Assembly: GCF_000686845.1 (NCBI RefSeq)
Contig: NZ_JMLS01000002.1
Coordinates: forward strand, 372,001 to 436,000
Direction of reading: 5' to 3'
DNA length: 64,000 nt
Origin: Paenibacillus sp. UNC451MF
Lineage (GTDB): Bacteria; Bacillota; Bacilli; Paenibacillales; NBRC-103111
The notes under the pieces were generated by a model. That model was not told where the DNA came from. It made no database searches and saw only the letters and a program-made list of their open reading frames with translations. The translations under genes were made by a program, and so were the position numbers. Positions 1 to 8,863 of the stretch are shown here, one piece after another (position 1 is the first letter of the stretch; the number at the start of each line of letters is the position of its first letter).

Positions 1-210
1 GAAGGTCGGCATCCCCGTGTCTTGACAGATTGGAGATACGTTGCATTCCGCCATATCGATGTTATTAGCAATAGTAGATAAAGAAATGGCCGAACGCGTT
101 CCCGCATCCTCGCGCTCCTGTGCCGATTGAATCGCCAATCGAACGTCTGCCGGAAGATTGGTCGATGTCTCGACAATCAATTTATAAACGCTGTCTTGAA
201 AATGCTGCAT
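1..210 (-). CDS. Class I fumarate hydratase, N-terminal fragment (runs off the left edge)
   Basis: The first 70 codons are visible; the rest lies outside the window. The ATG at 210 follows a strong Shine-Dalgarno (GGAAAGGGG) about 9 bases upstream. The visible protein begins MQHFQDSVYKLI and reaches the motif SPICQDTGMPTF, characteristic of the iron-sulfur (class I) fumarase/tartrate dehydratase alpha region, where the cysteine is one of the cluster ligands in this family. The expected reaction is fumarate to malate, which fits the TCA genes found further on. It cannot be told from here whether the protein is a single chain or a separate alpha subunit. It is divergent from the deacetylase at 476; the 265 bases between hold AT-rich promoter-like sequence on both strands but nothing I can assign. 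Confidence 0.85.
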   Translation of the reverse strand, partial: MQHFQDSVYKLIVETSTNLPADVRLAIQSAQEREDAGTRSAISLSTIANNIDMAECNVSPICQDTGMPTF

Positions 211-475
211 GAATATAATCCCCTTTCCAAATTAGGCCCTACTCAATTGTGTATACATTTATGCATAAGTATATAATAGCACATTCCGCCAGCTTCAAAA
301 ACCGCGAAATGCAGTGGCTGTAAGGCTTCACGCCCCCTTTTCCTCTATAAAGTCGGCTCCCTTAAAGTTTTATTTAGATTTCTAACCTTACAGCAGGATT
401 TTACACCTGATCATAGAATACTTATTACACGTAAATTAGGAACTTATGACTACGCAAATAAGGAGCCGCACAGCT

Positions 476-1636
476 ATGAGGAAACTCGTCATCAGGGCCG
501 TTACCCTAAGTATTATCGGGCTTTGCCTTGTCATTCCGTCCCTACAAGCAGCCAAGACTAATGTCCTATATAAAGACCAGGTTGCAGTCATTATGTATCA
601 TCATGTGGATGACGATGCCAAAAGCTTCGGCACTATTACCACCAGGCTGTTTCAGGATCAGCTGACCTTTTTAAAAAATAAAGGGTATCAGTTCATTACT
701 TTGAACCAATTCAAAGAATTCATGAAGGGTGCCTCCGTCCCAAACAATGCCGTATTGGTCACGTTCGACGACGGCTATGAGAGCTTCTATGTTAACGCTT
801 ACCCTATCTTAAAAAGCATGCGGATCCCCGCCGTCAATTTCGTCATTACTAAAGATTTGGAGAATCCGTTAGCGAGCTATATCCCTTCGCTATCTCAGGA
901 TGAAATTTCCGAAATGACTAGCGATACGAATTTCATCGACGCCCAATGTCATACGGACGATTTTCACCATAAGCTTCCCGACGGTTCCGCCGCATTGATC
1001 GGAAGAATGGTCACTAACGGCAAGAAAGAAACGGAAGAAGAATACAAGCAGCGCGTCATAAAGGATACCCAGACTTGCGTAACCAAACTAAGCGAGTTAG
1101 ATACGGAGCCGCCCGATACTTTAGCTTATCCGTACGGCTTCTATGATGACAAAGCTATCGAATATATTCGCCAGGGTGGAATTAAGTACGCATTCACGAT
1201 TATTCCGGAAATGGCTACAAGAGATGTCGACTTGATGAAAATTCCGCGCATTAACGCCGGGAACAGCGCGATTACACCCGAGGGACTTCATAATTCCATT
1301 AATCGAAGCATTGTAGCTCTCAAACCGCCAACCGATGAGGTGCCTATTATTGAAACGATGGCTCAGTTGGGAGGCAAAGCTACCGTAAGCGGCAGCACCA
1401 TAACCTTACAATATAAAACTAATCAATGGACAGGAACGGTGAACAGCCAGAAGATTACCGTGCCTACCAGTGCAAACAATACAGCCAAGCCCGTGACGCT
1501 TCAGAAGGCGTTATGGATGAAGAACAATCAAATTTTTATTACACTAAAAGATTTGGAAACTGTCATCGGAGCGCAAATCGTGTATAATCCTACTGTACAA
1601 AGCTTTTCCGCTCGGCAGACGCCAGTGATAAAGTAG
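476..1636 (+). CDS. Secreted polysaccharide deacetylase (NodB domain) with C-terminal stalk-like domain
   Basis: Predicted extracellular carbohydrate esterase 4 protein that removes N- or O-acetyl groups from a cell-wall or spore polysaccharide. I chose the ATG at 476, with AAGGAG ten bases upstream; an in-frame ATG at 446 lacks a good ribosome site. The 386-residue product begins with a signal peptide or anchor (MRKLVIRAVTLSIIG). The NodB core includes VIMYHHVDDD, VTFDDGYES (metal-binding Asp-Asp pair) and a later DAQCHTDDFHH segment supplying the usual histidines. LAYPYGFYDD matches the RxxxPY-type motif. The last 90 or so residues (TITLQYKTNQWTGT, FITLKDLETVIGA) resemble copper-amine-oxidase-like N-terminal domains common on secreted Paenibacillus proteins. 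The substrate is not evident. Confidence 0.85.
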   Translation: MRKLVIRAVTLSIIGLCLVIPSLQAAKTNVLYKDQVAVIMYHHVDDDAKSFGTITTRLFQDQLTFLKNKGYQFITLNQFKEFMKGASVPNNAVLVTFDDGYESFYVNAYPILKSMRIPAVNFVITKDLENPLASYIPSLSQDEISEMTSDTNFIDAQCHTDDFHHKLPDGSAALIGRMVTNGKKETEEEYKQRVIKDTQTCVTKLSELDTEPPDTLAYPYGFYDDKAIEYIRQGGIKYAFTIIPEMATRDVDLMKIPRINAGNSAITPEGLHNSINRSIVALKPPTDEVPIIETMAQLGGKATVSGSTITLQYKTNQWTGTVNSQKITVPTSANNTAKPVTLQKALWMKNNQIFITLKDLETVIGAQIVYNPTVQSFSARQTPVIK

Positions 1637-1658
1637 TAAACAGGATAGGATGAGTTGG

Positions 1659-2252
1659 ATGGACAGTCATTTTTTCGCTTATATGTATCGTTTGCGCTAC
1701 ATTGAACGTTGGAGTCTCATGCGCAATGTTGTCAAGGAGAACGTAGCCGAGCATTCGTTTCATGTTGCATTGCTTACCCATGTGCTCTGCACCATTGCCA
1801 ACGAGGAGTTCAACCGAAACATACCAACGGACCGTATCGTTAGTATGGCATTATTTCACGATGCTACAGAAGTGTTCACCGGGGATATTCCGACGCCGGT
1901 GAAGCATCATAATCCCAAAATATTATCTAATTTCCGAGACATTGAGCAGATGGCGGCCGAGCGTTTGCTGGACATGATACCTCCGAAGCTAAAACCGGTC
2001 TATGAGCCATTAATTGATACCAAATCCGGTGGAATGGATCCCGAGCTTAAGCGCTATGTAAAGGCAGCGGACTTGCTGGACGCATACTTGAAATGCGTAA
2101 CCGAGCTGTCTGCAGGCAATAAGGAGTTCGGAAGCGCCAAGAAGCAAATCGAGCATTCCATTCAAGAATTGAACATGCCGGAAATGGAATATTTCTTGAA
2201 GCATATGGCTCCGAGCTTGGAGAAAACGCTCGATGAGTTATCGGAAGAATAA
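1659..2252 (+). CDS. HD-domain 5'-deoxynucleotidase (YfbR-like)
   Basis: Metal-dependent phosphohydrolase closely resembling E. coli YfbR, which dephosphorylates deoxyribonucleoside 5'-monophosphates. Family residues are clear: SHFFAYMYRLRYIERWSLMR, then ENVAEHSFHVA (first His), LFHDATEVFTGDIPTPVK (HD motif) and KAADLLDAYLKC (distal Asp). Length is 197 residues, close to the family's 199. An ATG at 1650 is in frame but overlaps the ribosome site; the ATG at 1659 has AGGATAGG about nine bases upstream and aligns with the YfbR start, so I prefer it. It follows the deacetylase by 22 bases, so the two may be co-transcribed. A terminator follows at 2258-2292. Confidence 0.9.
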   Translation: MDSHFFAYMYRLRYIERWSLMRNVVKENVAEHSFHVALLTHVLCTIANEEFNRNIPTDRIVSMALFHDATEVFTGDIPTPVKHHNPKILSNFRDIEQMAAERLLDMIPPKLKPVYEPLIDTKSGGMDPELKRYVKAADLLDAYLKCVTELSAGNKEFGSAKKQIEHSIQELNMPEMEYFLKHMAPSLEKTLDELSEE

Positions 2253-2257
2253 TACGC

Positions 2258-2292
2258 AAAAGCTTGGGGGACACCTGCCCTAAGCTTTTTTT
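2258..2292 (+). terminator. Rho-independent terminator after the yfbR-like gene
   Basis: Arms AAGCTTGGGG and CCCTAAGCTT enclose a short loop and are followed by a T run, directly downstream of the stop codon at 2252. Confidence 0.85.
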
Positions 2293-2294
2293 GC

Positions 2295-2325
2295 TTGCGT
2301 GTGACGCAGTGTCATCTTTTATACT
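2295..2325 (+). promoter_or_regulatory. MerR-type promoter with 19-bp spacer and central dyad
   Basis: A -35-like TTGCGT (2295-2300) and a -10-like TATACT (2320-2325) are separated by 19 bp, the overlong spacer typical of promoters activated by MerR-family proteins. A dyad TGAC-N5-GTCA (2302-2314) sits inside the spacer. The next gene (start 2349) encodes a MerR-family regulator, so autoregulation is likely. The sequence is seen; the regulation is inferred. Confidence 0.65.
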
Positions 2326-2348
2326 GCTTGTAGAAAGGAGGGACAGGC

Positions 2349-3170
2349 TTGGATTCAACTTTGTATTCAATTAGCCAGTTTGCGAGAAAAGCCGGAGTGT
2401 CGATAAGAACTCTTCGGTATTATGACAAAAAAGGGCTGCTGACTCCTACGCATTTTAACAGCTCGGGCTTCCGTCAATACACGGATTCGGACCTGAGCCG
2501 GTTACAGTACATTATCGGCCTGAAATTTCTCGGTTTTTCACTGAATGAAATTCATATATTATTGCAAACAGGACCGAAACACCTCCCGGAGATGCTCGCT
2601 CAACAAAAAGCAATGATGATAACTAAGAGGCAGCAGCTTGATATGATCATTGGAGTGATGGAGAATACGGAAGCCTTCTTACAAGCTAATCCCACTGATA
2701 TGCAAGGTGTTATCAAAGTGATCCTAGCTTTACAAATGGAACCTATAAACGAATCGCTGCAGAAGCATTTGACTGCCGAGCAAGCTTCCAGTATGAAGGA
2801 GCTCGTAAAAAACGCTTACTCCGATGAAGCCTTGAATAAGATCAGGGAACGCAAATGGAGCGAGGAGGACTTGCAGCGAAGACAGCAGGACTATGCTATG
2901 TTCCGACAAGAGCTTCGTCGGTTGACTTCCATGGCAGCAGACCCTTCCGGCGAGGACTCACAAAAGATGGCGGCATTATTGGACTTCATGAACCAACGGT
3001 TCTCGGGCGGAGATCCGGCCATCAAGGCTGGGATGAAGAACACGTGGTCCAGCTTCCAGTCGCTGCCTGAAGGACAGAAAGCGCAAGCCTACCATATTCC
3101 TGATGCTGAGGTCGCCTTTTTGAAGCAAGCGATGACCTTCTATTACAAGAACAACAGGACTAATGGATAA
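2349..3170 (+). CDS. MerR-family transcriptional regulator, TipA-like
   Basis: A 273-residue regulator with an N-terminal MerR winged helix (SISQFARKAGVSIRTLRYYD, then LKFLGFSLNEI), a coiled dimerisation helix near residues 80-110, and a C-terminal helical region (about 130-260) resembling the TipAS ligand-binding fold, with the typical stretch around EEDLQRRQQDYAMFRQELRR. TipA-type proteins bind small hydrophobic or peptide ligands and bend overlong promoters. The start is TTG at 2349, preceded by AAAGGAGGG. The promoter at 2295-2325 carries a matching dyad. The gene stands alone and ends before a bidirectional terminator at 3206-3244, so the only visible target is itself. Confidence 0.88.
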   Translation: MDSTLYSISQFARKAGVSIRTLRYYDKKGLLTPTHFNSSGFRQYTDSDLSRLQYIIGLKFLGFSLNEIHILLQTGPKHLPEMLAQQKAMMITKRQQLDMIIGVMENTEAFLQANPTDMQGVIKVILALQMEPINESLQKHLTAEQASSMKELVKNAYSDEALNKIRERKWSEEDLQRRQQDYAMFRQELRRLTSMAADPSGEDSQKMAALLDFMNQRFSGGDPAIKAGMKNTWSSFQSLPEGQKAQAYHIPDAEVAFLKQAMTFYYKNNRTNG

Positions 3171-3205
3171 CAGGAGTCATTGAACAAAACTATCACCAAA
3201 TGGCA

Positions 3206-3244
3206 AAAAAGCTCAAAGGCCTTAGTGCGACCTTTGAGCTTTTG
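3206..3244. terminator. Bidirectional terminator between convergent genes
   Basis: Arms AAAAAGCTCAAAGG and CCTTTGAGCTTTTG form a 14-bp stem with A and T runs on either side, serving both the merR-type gene and the minus-strand membrane gene at 3256. Confidence 0.85.
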
Positions 3245-3255
3245 CTGTTCTTATC

Positions 3256-3681
3256 CTAGCTCGCGTAGAAAGGGAATTTCATCAATGTCACTAGAACAAA
3301 GAAAATAATACCCGTAATCACGCTAACCGACTTAATTTTACCAATGTGGTCTTTGATTTTGCTGCCCGAAGGGTCTGCCAGTGCTTTGCGCATTGCGCTC
3401 CCCAGCACTCCAGTTAACGCACCCAGAGCTAAGAATAACACGACAGCCAGTACCATCCACAGAACGCTGTAATGCTGCTTGCTGACCAAATAGCCCCCTG
3501 ACAATAATCCGATTACGAGTGCCAACTGACCAGCACGATTCGCTGCGAACAGTACGTTTAGGAAGCCGAACTGCGCAGAACCGGATAATGCTTGAATCCG
3601 CATGGATAGAAACGGAAGCATGAGATATATCCCCATAAGAATAGCGGATAGCACATGTAAATATACGAACACTTGTATCAT
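3256..3681 (-). CDS. Small membrane protein of unknown function
   Basis: A 141-residue protein with four probable membrane helices (about residues 4-27, 45-65, 71-94 and 118-138), starting MIQVFVYLHVLSAILMG. The early YLHVLSAILM segment, with a histidine in the first helix, recalls small heme- or copper-associated membrane proteins, but this is too weak for assignment. No catalytic motif is visible. It is a single gene between the convergent MerR-type gene and the RND transporter; the start at 3681 is ATG. Confidence 0.7.
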   Translation of the reverse strand: MIQVFVYLHVLSAILMGIYLMLPFLSMRIQALSGSAQFGFLNVLFAANRAGQLALVIGLLSGGYLVSKQHYSVLWMVLAVVLFLALGALTGVLGSAMRKALADPSGSKIKDHIGKIKSVSVITGIIFFVLVTLMKFPFYAS

Positions 3682-3778
3682 TTGGATGCCCCCATCTGCT
3701 TAGTTTAATCCTTTTAATTATAACTGATTTCTTCAGATGTAAGCAAATCTTGGCAGCTTTTTTTGAGCGATTTGACAG

Positions 3779-6700
3779 TTAATTGTGAACGGAAATGCCT
3801 TTTTTTACAGCCCGTTTGTCACGCCATTGTGCCAGGATAACGAACAACGAAGGTACCACTATCAAGGTCAGTAATGTGGAGTAAATCAGCCCGGATATTA
3901 TGGTGATCCCCATCGGACGCCACAGATTGCCTCCCATAATCGTCATCGGCAGCAAGCCTCCGATAGCCGTCGCCATTGTGAGGAGAATCGGTCTTAATCT
4001 TGCCTTTCCTGCTTCCGCTACTGCTTCATATAGAGGCAGTCCTTGCTCTCTAGCCTGCTCGATAAACTCGATAAGAATGATGCCGTTACGAACCACGATT
4101 CCCGCTAAGCTGACCAAGCCCATTAAGGCCATAAAGCCGATAGGCGAATTGGATAGGAATAATCCGATGACGGCGCCACCTGCAGCCAAATAGACCGTTG
4201 ATAAGATGAGGATCGGAATCGATAAGGAAGAGAACTGCATGACCATAATAATATAAATAAGCAATACAACGATAATAGACAGCTTACCAATGGAGGCAAA
4301 AGCGTCATTCCGCTCTTCGTTCTCACCGCCGAATTCCACAGTATACCCAGTAGGCATTTTATACTGGCTCATCTCCGAATTTAAATCCTTAACGATTTCG
4401 TCAGGGAGCCTATCCTGCGCATAGCTGCGAACAATGATCGTCCGAGTCTGATTGCGGTGATGAATTTGCTTCATCATTTTACTGCTTTGAATGTTACCCA
4501 GCTCACGTACCGTCACTGTACCTCCGTTTTGGGTAGGTACATACATTTTACCCATCGTATCCACCGGATTGGCAGTCCGTTCCTTAGAGTAGAGGGATAC
4601 GTCCAACAGCTCTTTGCCCTGCTGAAGCGTCGTAATTTTCAAACCTTCCGTTGCTATTCGGAGCGTTTGGGACAAGTCCTTGTCGCTTACGCCGAACAAT
4701 CGGAGCTTATCAGGATCCGCCTGAATTTCAATGGTGTTCATATCGATTCCTACATCATCCGATATGCTCACCGTACCTGGAATTCGGCTCAGCATGCCCT
4801 TTACGTCTTCTGATAGCTGCCGCAGCTGATCCAGATCATCACCACTAATTCTTACCGCAATAGGGGCGCCCACCGGAGGTCCCTGCTCGAGCTCACGCGG
4901 CGTAATTTCAACATCTTCCGGGAACATCGATTTCAGCTGCTGCCTCCAGACAGTAATAACTTCCTTGGTACGGATCACTTTCGGATCAATTTTCACGAAC
5001 AGTTGCCCGAGCTCGGTTCCAGACATATCGGATTCTGAATAGTAGAACCTTGGTGTCGAGCTGCCTGAGTACGCCGTTACGAATACAACGCCTTGCTGCT
5101 TCTGCATCCATTCCGCCGCTTTAGCGAGCGTAAATTCCGTCTCCGCGAATACCCTTCCAGTCGGCAGCTTGAAGTCAATGAGCATTTCGTCTTTCTCCGC
5201 CGGTGGAAAATATTGCACACCAAGCAAAGGCAGCAGTCCAAAGCTGCTCGTTCCGACCAACAGGGCCACAAGACCTGTTAATAAAGGTCGTTTCAAAAAC
5301 CGGTATATCTGCTTCCCATACAAATTGCTTAGCTTCTGAATCGGCTTTCCTAACAGCCCTGGCGCCGAGTTTCCAGTATGTAATGTCTTCCCTTTCTTCA
5401 ATATCCGTTCTCCGACCCACTGACGGAATATAGGAATAATCGTCAGCGACATAGCCATAGAGGCCGCTAAGGTCAGTGTTATAACAACTGGCAGAGGACG
5501 GATGAAGCTTCCGATATTCCCCTTTAAGAAGAACAGCGGCATAAAAGCTGCTGCAGTTGCTATGGTTGCCGTAAGAATAGAAATTGCTACATCACGGCTG
5601 CCCTCCAAGGAAGCTTTGGCAGGACTATCCCCTAATTGGAGACGTCTTTGGATGTTATCATTGACCACGATCGCATCGTCGACCAGTATTCCAAGCACTA
5701 TAACGATGGCAACGATCGTAATCTGATTGAGATCAATCCCTAGCGCTTCTACAGGAATGAAACCAACTGTGATGGATATCGGGATCGCAAGTGCGACGAT
5801 CAATGAAGTCCCGAAGGTCAAGCCAAGGGAACAGACGGCAATAACTACGGCAATACCGATTAATAGCTCTCTTCCCAGCTCTTTAAATAAATGATCCAAG
5901 CTTTCTTTTTGCGTAAACAACGAGCTTAGTTTCACATGCGCAGGAAGCTGCGGTGTCAGCTCGGCTACTTTGCTGTCGATTCGCTTCTGAAGAGCCGGAA
6001 TGTCGGCGCCCTTCTCTGCGTTAATGACAATATCCAAGGTCGGCTTCCCATTATGAAGCACGCTGACCTCGGTTTTCTTCGGACGCTGCTTGACCTCGGC
6101 TACATCCTTCACCTTCAACGTCTTACCATTGGGAAGTCCAAGCAGCTCTGTATTGGCAATATCTTCAGCCGTTTTCCATTCCCCGCTCAAATTGACGTAA
6201 TACGATTTGCTGTCCTTATTCACCGTGCCTAGAGGGACACGGTCATGACCGTTCATGAGAGCTTGAGCCACAATGCCCCAAGGCAGACGAAACGTATCCA
6301 ACTTCTCGGTATCCAACACCACGGCTACTTCCTGGTCAGGCAAGCCTACGATATCCACATTGCTTACACCGCTTATGGTAGCCAACTGCTTCTTCCAATT
6401 CTCCATCGTCGGACGCAGCCCTTCCAGCTGATCGGAAGTTTCCACAGTAAAATGCAATATCTGCTCGGCGATTTTGCTTAAGTCATCATTCACTTCAGGC
6501 TTATGAGCTTCAGCGGGCAGCTCGCTCTCGGCGGACTGTACCTTCTGCTTCAGCGTGTCCCAAGCGCGCTTAATGTCCGTATCCGCCTTAACCTCCACGT
6601 TAATTATGGATACGTTAGCCATAGAATTTGAACTAAGAATGGAAATATCGCTCATTTCCTTAATCTTTTCTTCTAAGGGGCGCGTAACGAATTGCTCCAC

Positions 6701-6868
6701 TTTCTCAGGGGACGCTCCGGGATACACCGTCTTTACGAGTGCAACCGTAAGGTCAATCTCTGGATTCTCACGCTGCTTCAAAGTACCTATATTCACAATA
6801 CCCATCAAGACAGCCATTATGAAAAACAGCAGCGTCACCTTGCGGTATTGAATCAGCTTAGCGATCAT
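3779..6868 (-). CDS. RND-family multidrug/lipid efflux transporter (AcrB/SwrC-like)
   Basis: A 1029-residue resistance-nodulation-division transporter of full family length: first helix near residues 11-30, a large extracytoplasmic loop, helices 2-6 (about 330-520), a second loop, and helices 8-12 (about 850-1020). The transmembrane-4 motif GILVDDAIVV carries the paired aspartates of the proton relay. In Gram-positive bacteria the closest described relative is Bacillus SwrC (YerP), which exports surfactin and other amphiphiles. The ATG at 6868 overlaps the TetR gene's stop by four bases, so the two genes are translationally coupled and the TetR protein probably controls this pump. The substrate is unknown. 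Confidence 0.93.
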   Translation of the reverse strand: MIAKLIQYRKVTLLFFIMAVLMGIVNIGTLKQRENPEIDLTVALVKTVYPGASPEKVEQFVTRPLEEKIKEMSDISILSSNSMANVSIINVEVKADTDIKRAWDTLKQKVQSAESELPAEAHKPEVNDDLSKIAEQILHFTVETSDQLEGLRPTMENWKKQLATISGVSNVDIVGLPDQEVAVVLDTEKLDTFRLPWGIVAQALMNGHDRVPLGTVNKDSKSYYVNLSGEWKTAEDIANTELLGLPNGKTLKVKDVAEVKQRPKKTEVSVLHNGKPTLDIVINAEKGADIPALQKRIDSKVAELTPQLPAHVKLSSLFTQKESLDHLFKELGRELLIGIAVVIAVCSLGLTFGTSLIVALAIPISITVGFIPVEALGIDLNQITIVAIVIVLGILVDDAIVVNDNIQRRLQLGDSPAKASLEGSRDVAISILTATIATAAAFMPLFFLKGNIGSFIRPLPVVITLTLAASMAMSLTIIPIFRQWVGERILKKGKTLHTGNSAPGLLGKPIQKLSNLYGKQIYRFLKRPLLTGLVALLVGTSSFGLLPLLGVQYFPPAEKDEMLIDFKLPTGRVFAETEFTLAKAAEWMQKQQGVVFVTAYSGSSTPRFYYSESDMSGTELGQLFVKIDPKVIRTKEVITVWRQQLKSMFPEDVEITPRELEQGPPVGAPIAVRISGDDLDQLRQLSEDVKGMLSRIPGTVSISDDVGIDMNTIEIQADPDKLRLFGVSDKDLSQTLRIATEGLKITTLQQGKELLDVSLYSKERTANPVDTMGKMYVPTQNGGTVTVRELGNIQSSKMMKQIHHRNQTRTIIVRSYAQDRLPDEIVKDLNSEMSQYKMPTGYTVEFGGENEERNDAFASIGKLSIIVVLLIYIIMVMQFSSLSIPILILSTVYLAAGGAVIGLFLSNSPIGFMALMGLVSLAGIVVRNGIILIEFIEQAREQGLPLYEAVAEAGKARLRPILLTMATAIGGLLPMTIMGGNLWRPMGITIISGLIYSTLLTLIVVPSLFVILAQWRDKRAVKKGISVHN

Positions 6869-7458
6869 TCAACTCTCACTTCCATCTTGGACCCCGGCGG
6901 GCAGTCCATTTGTACGATCACTTCCGCGATGGCATTAATATAGTCCGGACCAAATTGCTTGACGACAAACCATTGATAAGCGACCATCTCCACCATACCA
7001 ATTTTGGAGTACGCCGCGATTTCCAATTGCTCTTCTGTGTATTGAGGGAATATGGATAATTCCTTCAGATGCTCTTTAATAATTAACATCATTTCATGAT
7101 AAAATGCGTCTGATATGTCTTTAATTTCCTGAGAAGCGACTCCATTGCGGTACATAATCTGAAGAATCGTGCGGTTATGATAATAGACCGTTAATGCCCG
7201 ATGGATCATCCAGTAATAGACTCCATCATCTTGGCAGGATTGTTCCGGACCATGCTTGAGCGCAGCAGATATTTCATCCAAGCAAGATTCCGCTATGCCC
7301 CGGAACAGATCCTCTTTACCTTGAAAATATAAATAAAACGTCCCTTGAGCTACACCTGCTTCTCGAACAATATCCGAAACCTTGGTCTGATGATAGCCCT
7401 GGTCCTCAAATAGCTTCAGAGCGGCATCGATCATATTCTTCTTCTTGTCCTCCGCCAC
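6865..7458 (-). CDS. TetR-family repressor of the adjacent RND pump
   Basis: A 197-residue regulator with an N-terminal TetR helix-turn-helix (KVSDIVREAGVAQGTFYLYF, about residues 24-43) and a helical ligand-binding domain. I prefer the GTG at 7458, seven bases after AAGGGGG; a TTG at 7464 abuts that site. The stop codon overlaps the RND start (ATGA). Upstream is a perfect 12-bp-arm palindrome just downstream of the promoter -10, so autorepression of the two-gene operon is likely. The inducer cannot be told from sequence. Confidence 0.9.
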   Translation of the reverse strand: MAEDKKKNMIDAALKLFEDQGYHQTKVSDIVREAGVAQGTFYLYFQGKEDLFRGIAESCLDEISAALKHGPEQSCQDDGVYYWMIHRALTVYYHNRTILQIMYRNGVASQEIKDISDAFYHEMMLIIKEHLKELSIFPQYTEEQLEIAAYSKIGMVEMVAYQWFVVKQFGPDYINAIAEVIVQMDCPPGSKMEVRVE

Positions 7459-7490
7459 ACTCAATCCCCCTTATAAATATAGAACAAAAA

Positions 7491-7518
7491 AATAATGACT
7501 GATGAGTCAGTCATTATT
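7491..7518. promoter_or_regulatory. Palindromic operator for the TetR/RND operon
   Basis: AATAATGACTGA and TCAGTCATTATT are perfect inverted 12-bp arms around a 4-bp centre (TGAG). It lies between the promoter (7519-7547) and the TetR start, over the expected transcription start, the usual place for a repressor site. Confidence 0.75.
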
Positions 7519-7547
7519 ATATTAACATCATTATCCAGTCTATGCAA
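7519..7547 (-). promoter_or_regulatory. Sigma-A promoter for the TetR/RND operon
   Basis: On the minus strand, TTGCAT (7542-7547) and TAATAT (7519-7524) are spaced by 17 bp and lead directly into the palindrome at 7491-7518. Confidence 0.55.
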
Positions 7548-7621
7548 CGGTGTCCATATTAGGAAAGTCAGCGATAATGAACTCCGTTTATAGAGTATAC
7601 CGCTACCCTGAGAAATAAAAT

Positions 7622-7650
7622 AACCAGCCCGGGACAAGCCCCAGCTGGTT
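7622..7650. terminator. Terminator downstream of mdh
   Basis: AACCAGC and GCTGGTT arms with G/C-rich inner pairs. On the minus strand the hairpin is followed by TATTTTATTT, fitting termination after mdh. Confidence 0.65.
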
Positions 7651-7681
7651 TTTGGATGGTACCTATATATCCGTCGGCCAA

Positions 7682-8623
7682 TTAGCCAGTAACTACTTTA
7701 ATTACGTTCCGAACGGATTGAGCGGATTTGTCCAGAGCTGCTTTTTCTTCTGGAAGCAATTCCAATTCGAAAATTTTCTCAATACCTTCGCCGCCAAGCA
7801 AAGTAGGTACACCCATGAAAAGGTTGTCGTAGCCATACTCTCCTTGAAGCAGTGCGATGGAAGGAATAATGCGTTTTTTGTCTTTGATGATAGCTTCCGT
7901 CATTTGAACCAAGGAAGCTGCAGGTGCGTAGTACGCGCTGCCGTTACCCAACAGGTTAACGATCTCGCCGCCGCCTGTACGAGTACGTTGTACGATAGCT
8001 TCAATACGGTCAGCTGGGATCAGCTTCTCGATAGGAATACCGCCAACGTTGGAGTAACGAACCAACGGAACCATGTCGTCGCCATGGCCGCCCAGTACGA
8101 AACCGCGAACGTCTTCAACAGAAACGTTCAACTCTTGAGCGATAAATGTGCAATAACGAGCTGTATCCAGTACGCCGGATTGGCCGATTACGCGGGATTT
8201 AGGGAAGCCCAAAGCTTGGAATGCTACGTAAGTCATAGCATCAACCGGGTTGCTCAAGATGATAACGATGGAATCTGGGCAATGTTGTTTTACGTTTTCG
8301 CAAACGGATCTTACGATACCTGCGTTTGTGTTAACGAGATCATCACGGCTCATACCAGGTTTGCGCGCGATACCTGCAGTGATGATAACGATATCGGAAC
8401 CAGCTGCATCTTCATAGCTAGCTGTACCCACGATGTTGCTATCAAAGCCTTGAACTGGAGAAGCTTCCATCATGTCCAATGCTTTACCTTTAGTAGGGTT
8501 TTCCAAAGGTGCGATATCCAGCAATACAACGTCACCAAGTTCTTTTTGAGCAAGCATCAAGGCAGTAGTAGCACCAGTGAAACCAGCGCCTACAACAGTA
8601 ATCTTTTTACGTTTGATTCCCAT
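7682..8623 (-). CDS. mdh: Malate dehydrogenase
   Basis: NAD-dependent oxidation of malate to oxaloacetate in the TCA cycle; cytoplasmic, and related to lactate dehydrogenase as in Bacillus. The 313-residue length matches Bacillus Mdh (312). The Rossmann motif [12 protein letters not shown] is near residues 10-21, the substrate-loop arginines are in [11 protein letters not shown], and the proton-relay histidine is in [11 protein letters not shown]. The ATG at 8623 has AGGAGG about eight bases upstream. It is the last gene of the citZ-icd-mdh series. The 240-base gap to icd holds an imperfect G/C-rich hairpin region near 8815-8855 but no clear promoter. Confidence 0.97.
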   Translation of the reverse strand: MGIKRKKITVVGAGFTGATTALMLAQKELGDVVLLDIAPLENPTKGKALDMMEASPVQGFDSNIVGTASYEDAAGSDIVIITAGIARKPGMSRDDLVNTNAGIVRSVCENVKQHCPDSIVIILSNPVDAMTYVAFQALGFPKSRVIGQSGVLDTARYCTFIAQELNVSVEDVRGFVLGGHGDDMVPLVRYSNVGGIPIEKLIPADRIEAIVQRTRTGGGEIVNLLGNGSAYYAPAASLVQMTEAIIKDKKRIIPSIALLQGEYGYDNLFMGVPTLLGGEGIEKIFELELLPEEKAALDKSAQSVRNVIKVVTG

Positions 8624-8863
8624 TTGAATAGCCTCCTACAAGTTTAATTGGTGGTTAGTTAAACATGTTGCTGCCACGCATGAACCCACAAAACGAAAGC
8701 GTGCCGCGAGATGCTTGGCATTAGCTCAAGCCCCCGCGACAGACGCGTTCCTTGCACATATATTCATTATAGTATTTCTGCTGCTCCCAAGACAACTTTC
8801 GTCGTCCAGGGGGCGTAACCCTGTGGTCCTCCTCCTTGGAGAAGGATGACTAGGAGGTCAATA

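Noticed and set aside
412-420. CATAGAATA before the deacetylase as a sigma-K -10
   Set aside because: No matching -35 AC at the 16-17-bp distance.
7652-8647. A 331-codon open frame opposite mdh
   Set aside because: It is antisense to a clear malate dehydrogenase, begins outside it without a ribosome site, and its Cys/Phe/Asn-rich translation resembles no family; it arises from codon bias of mdh.
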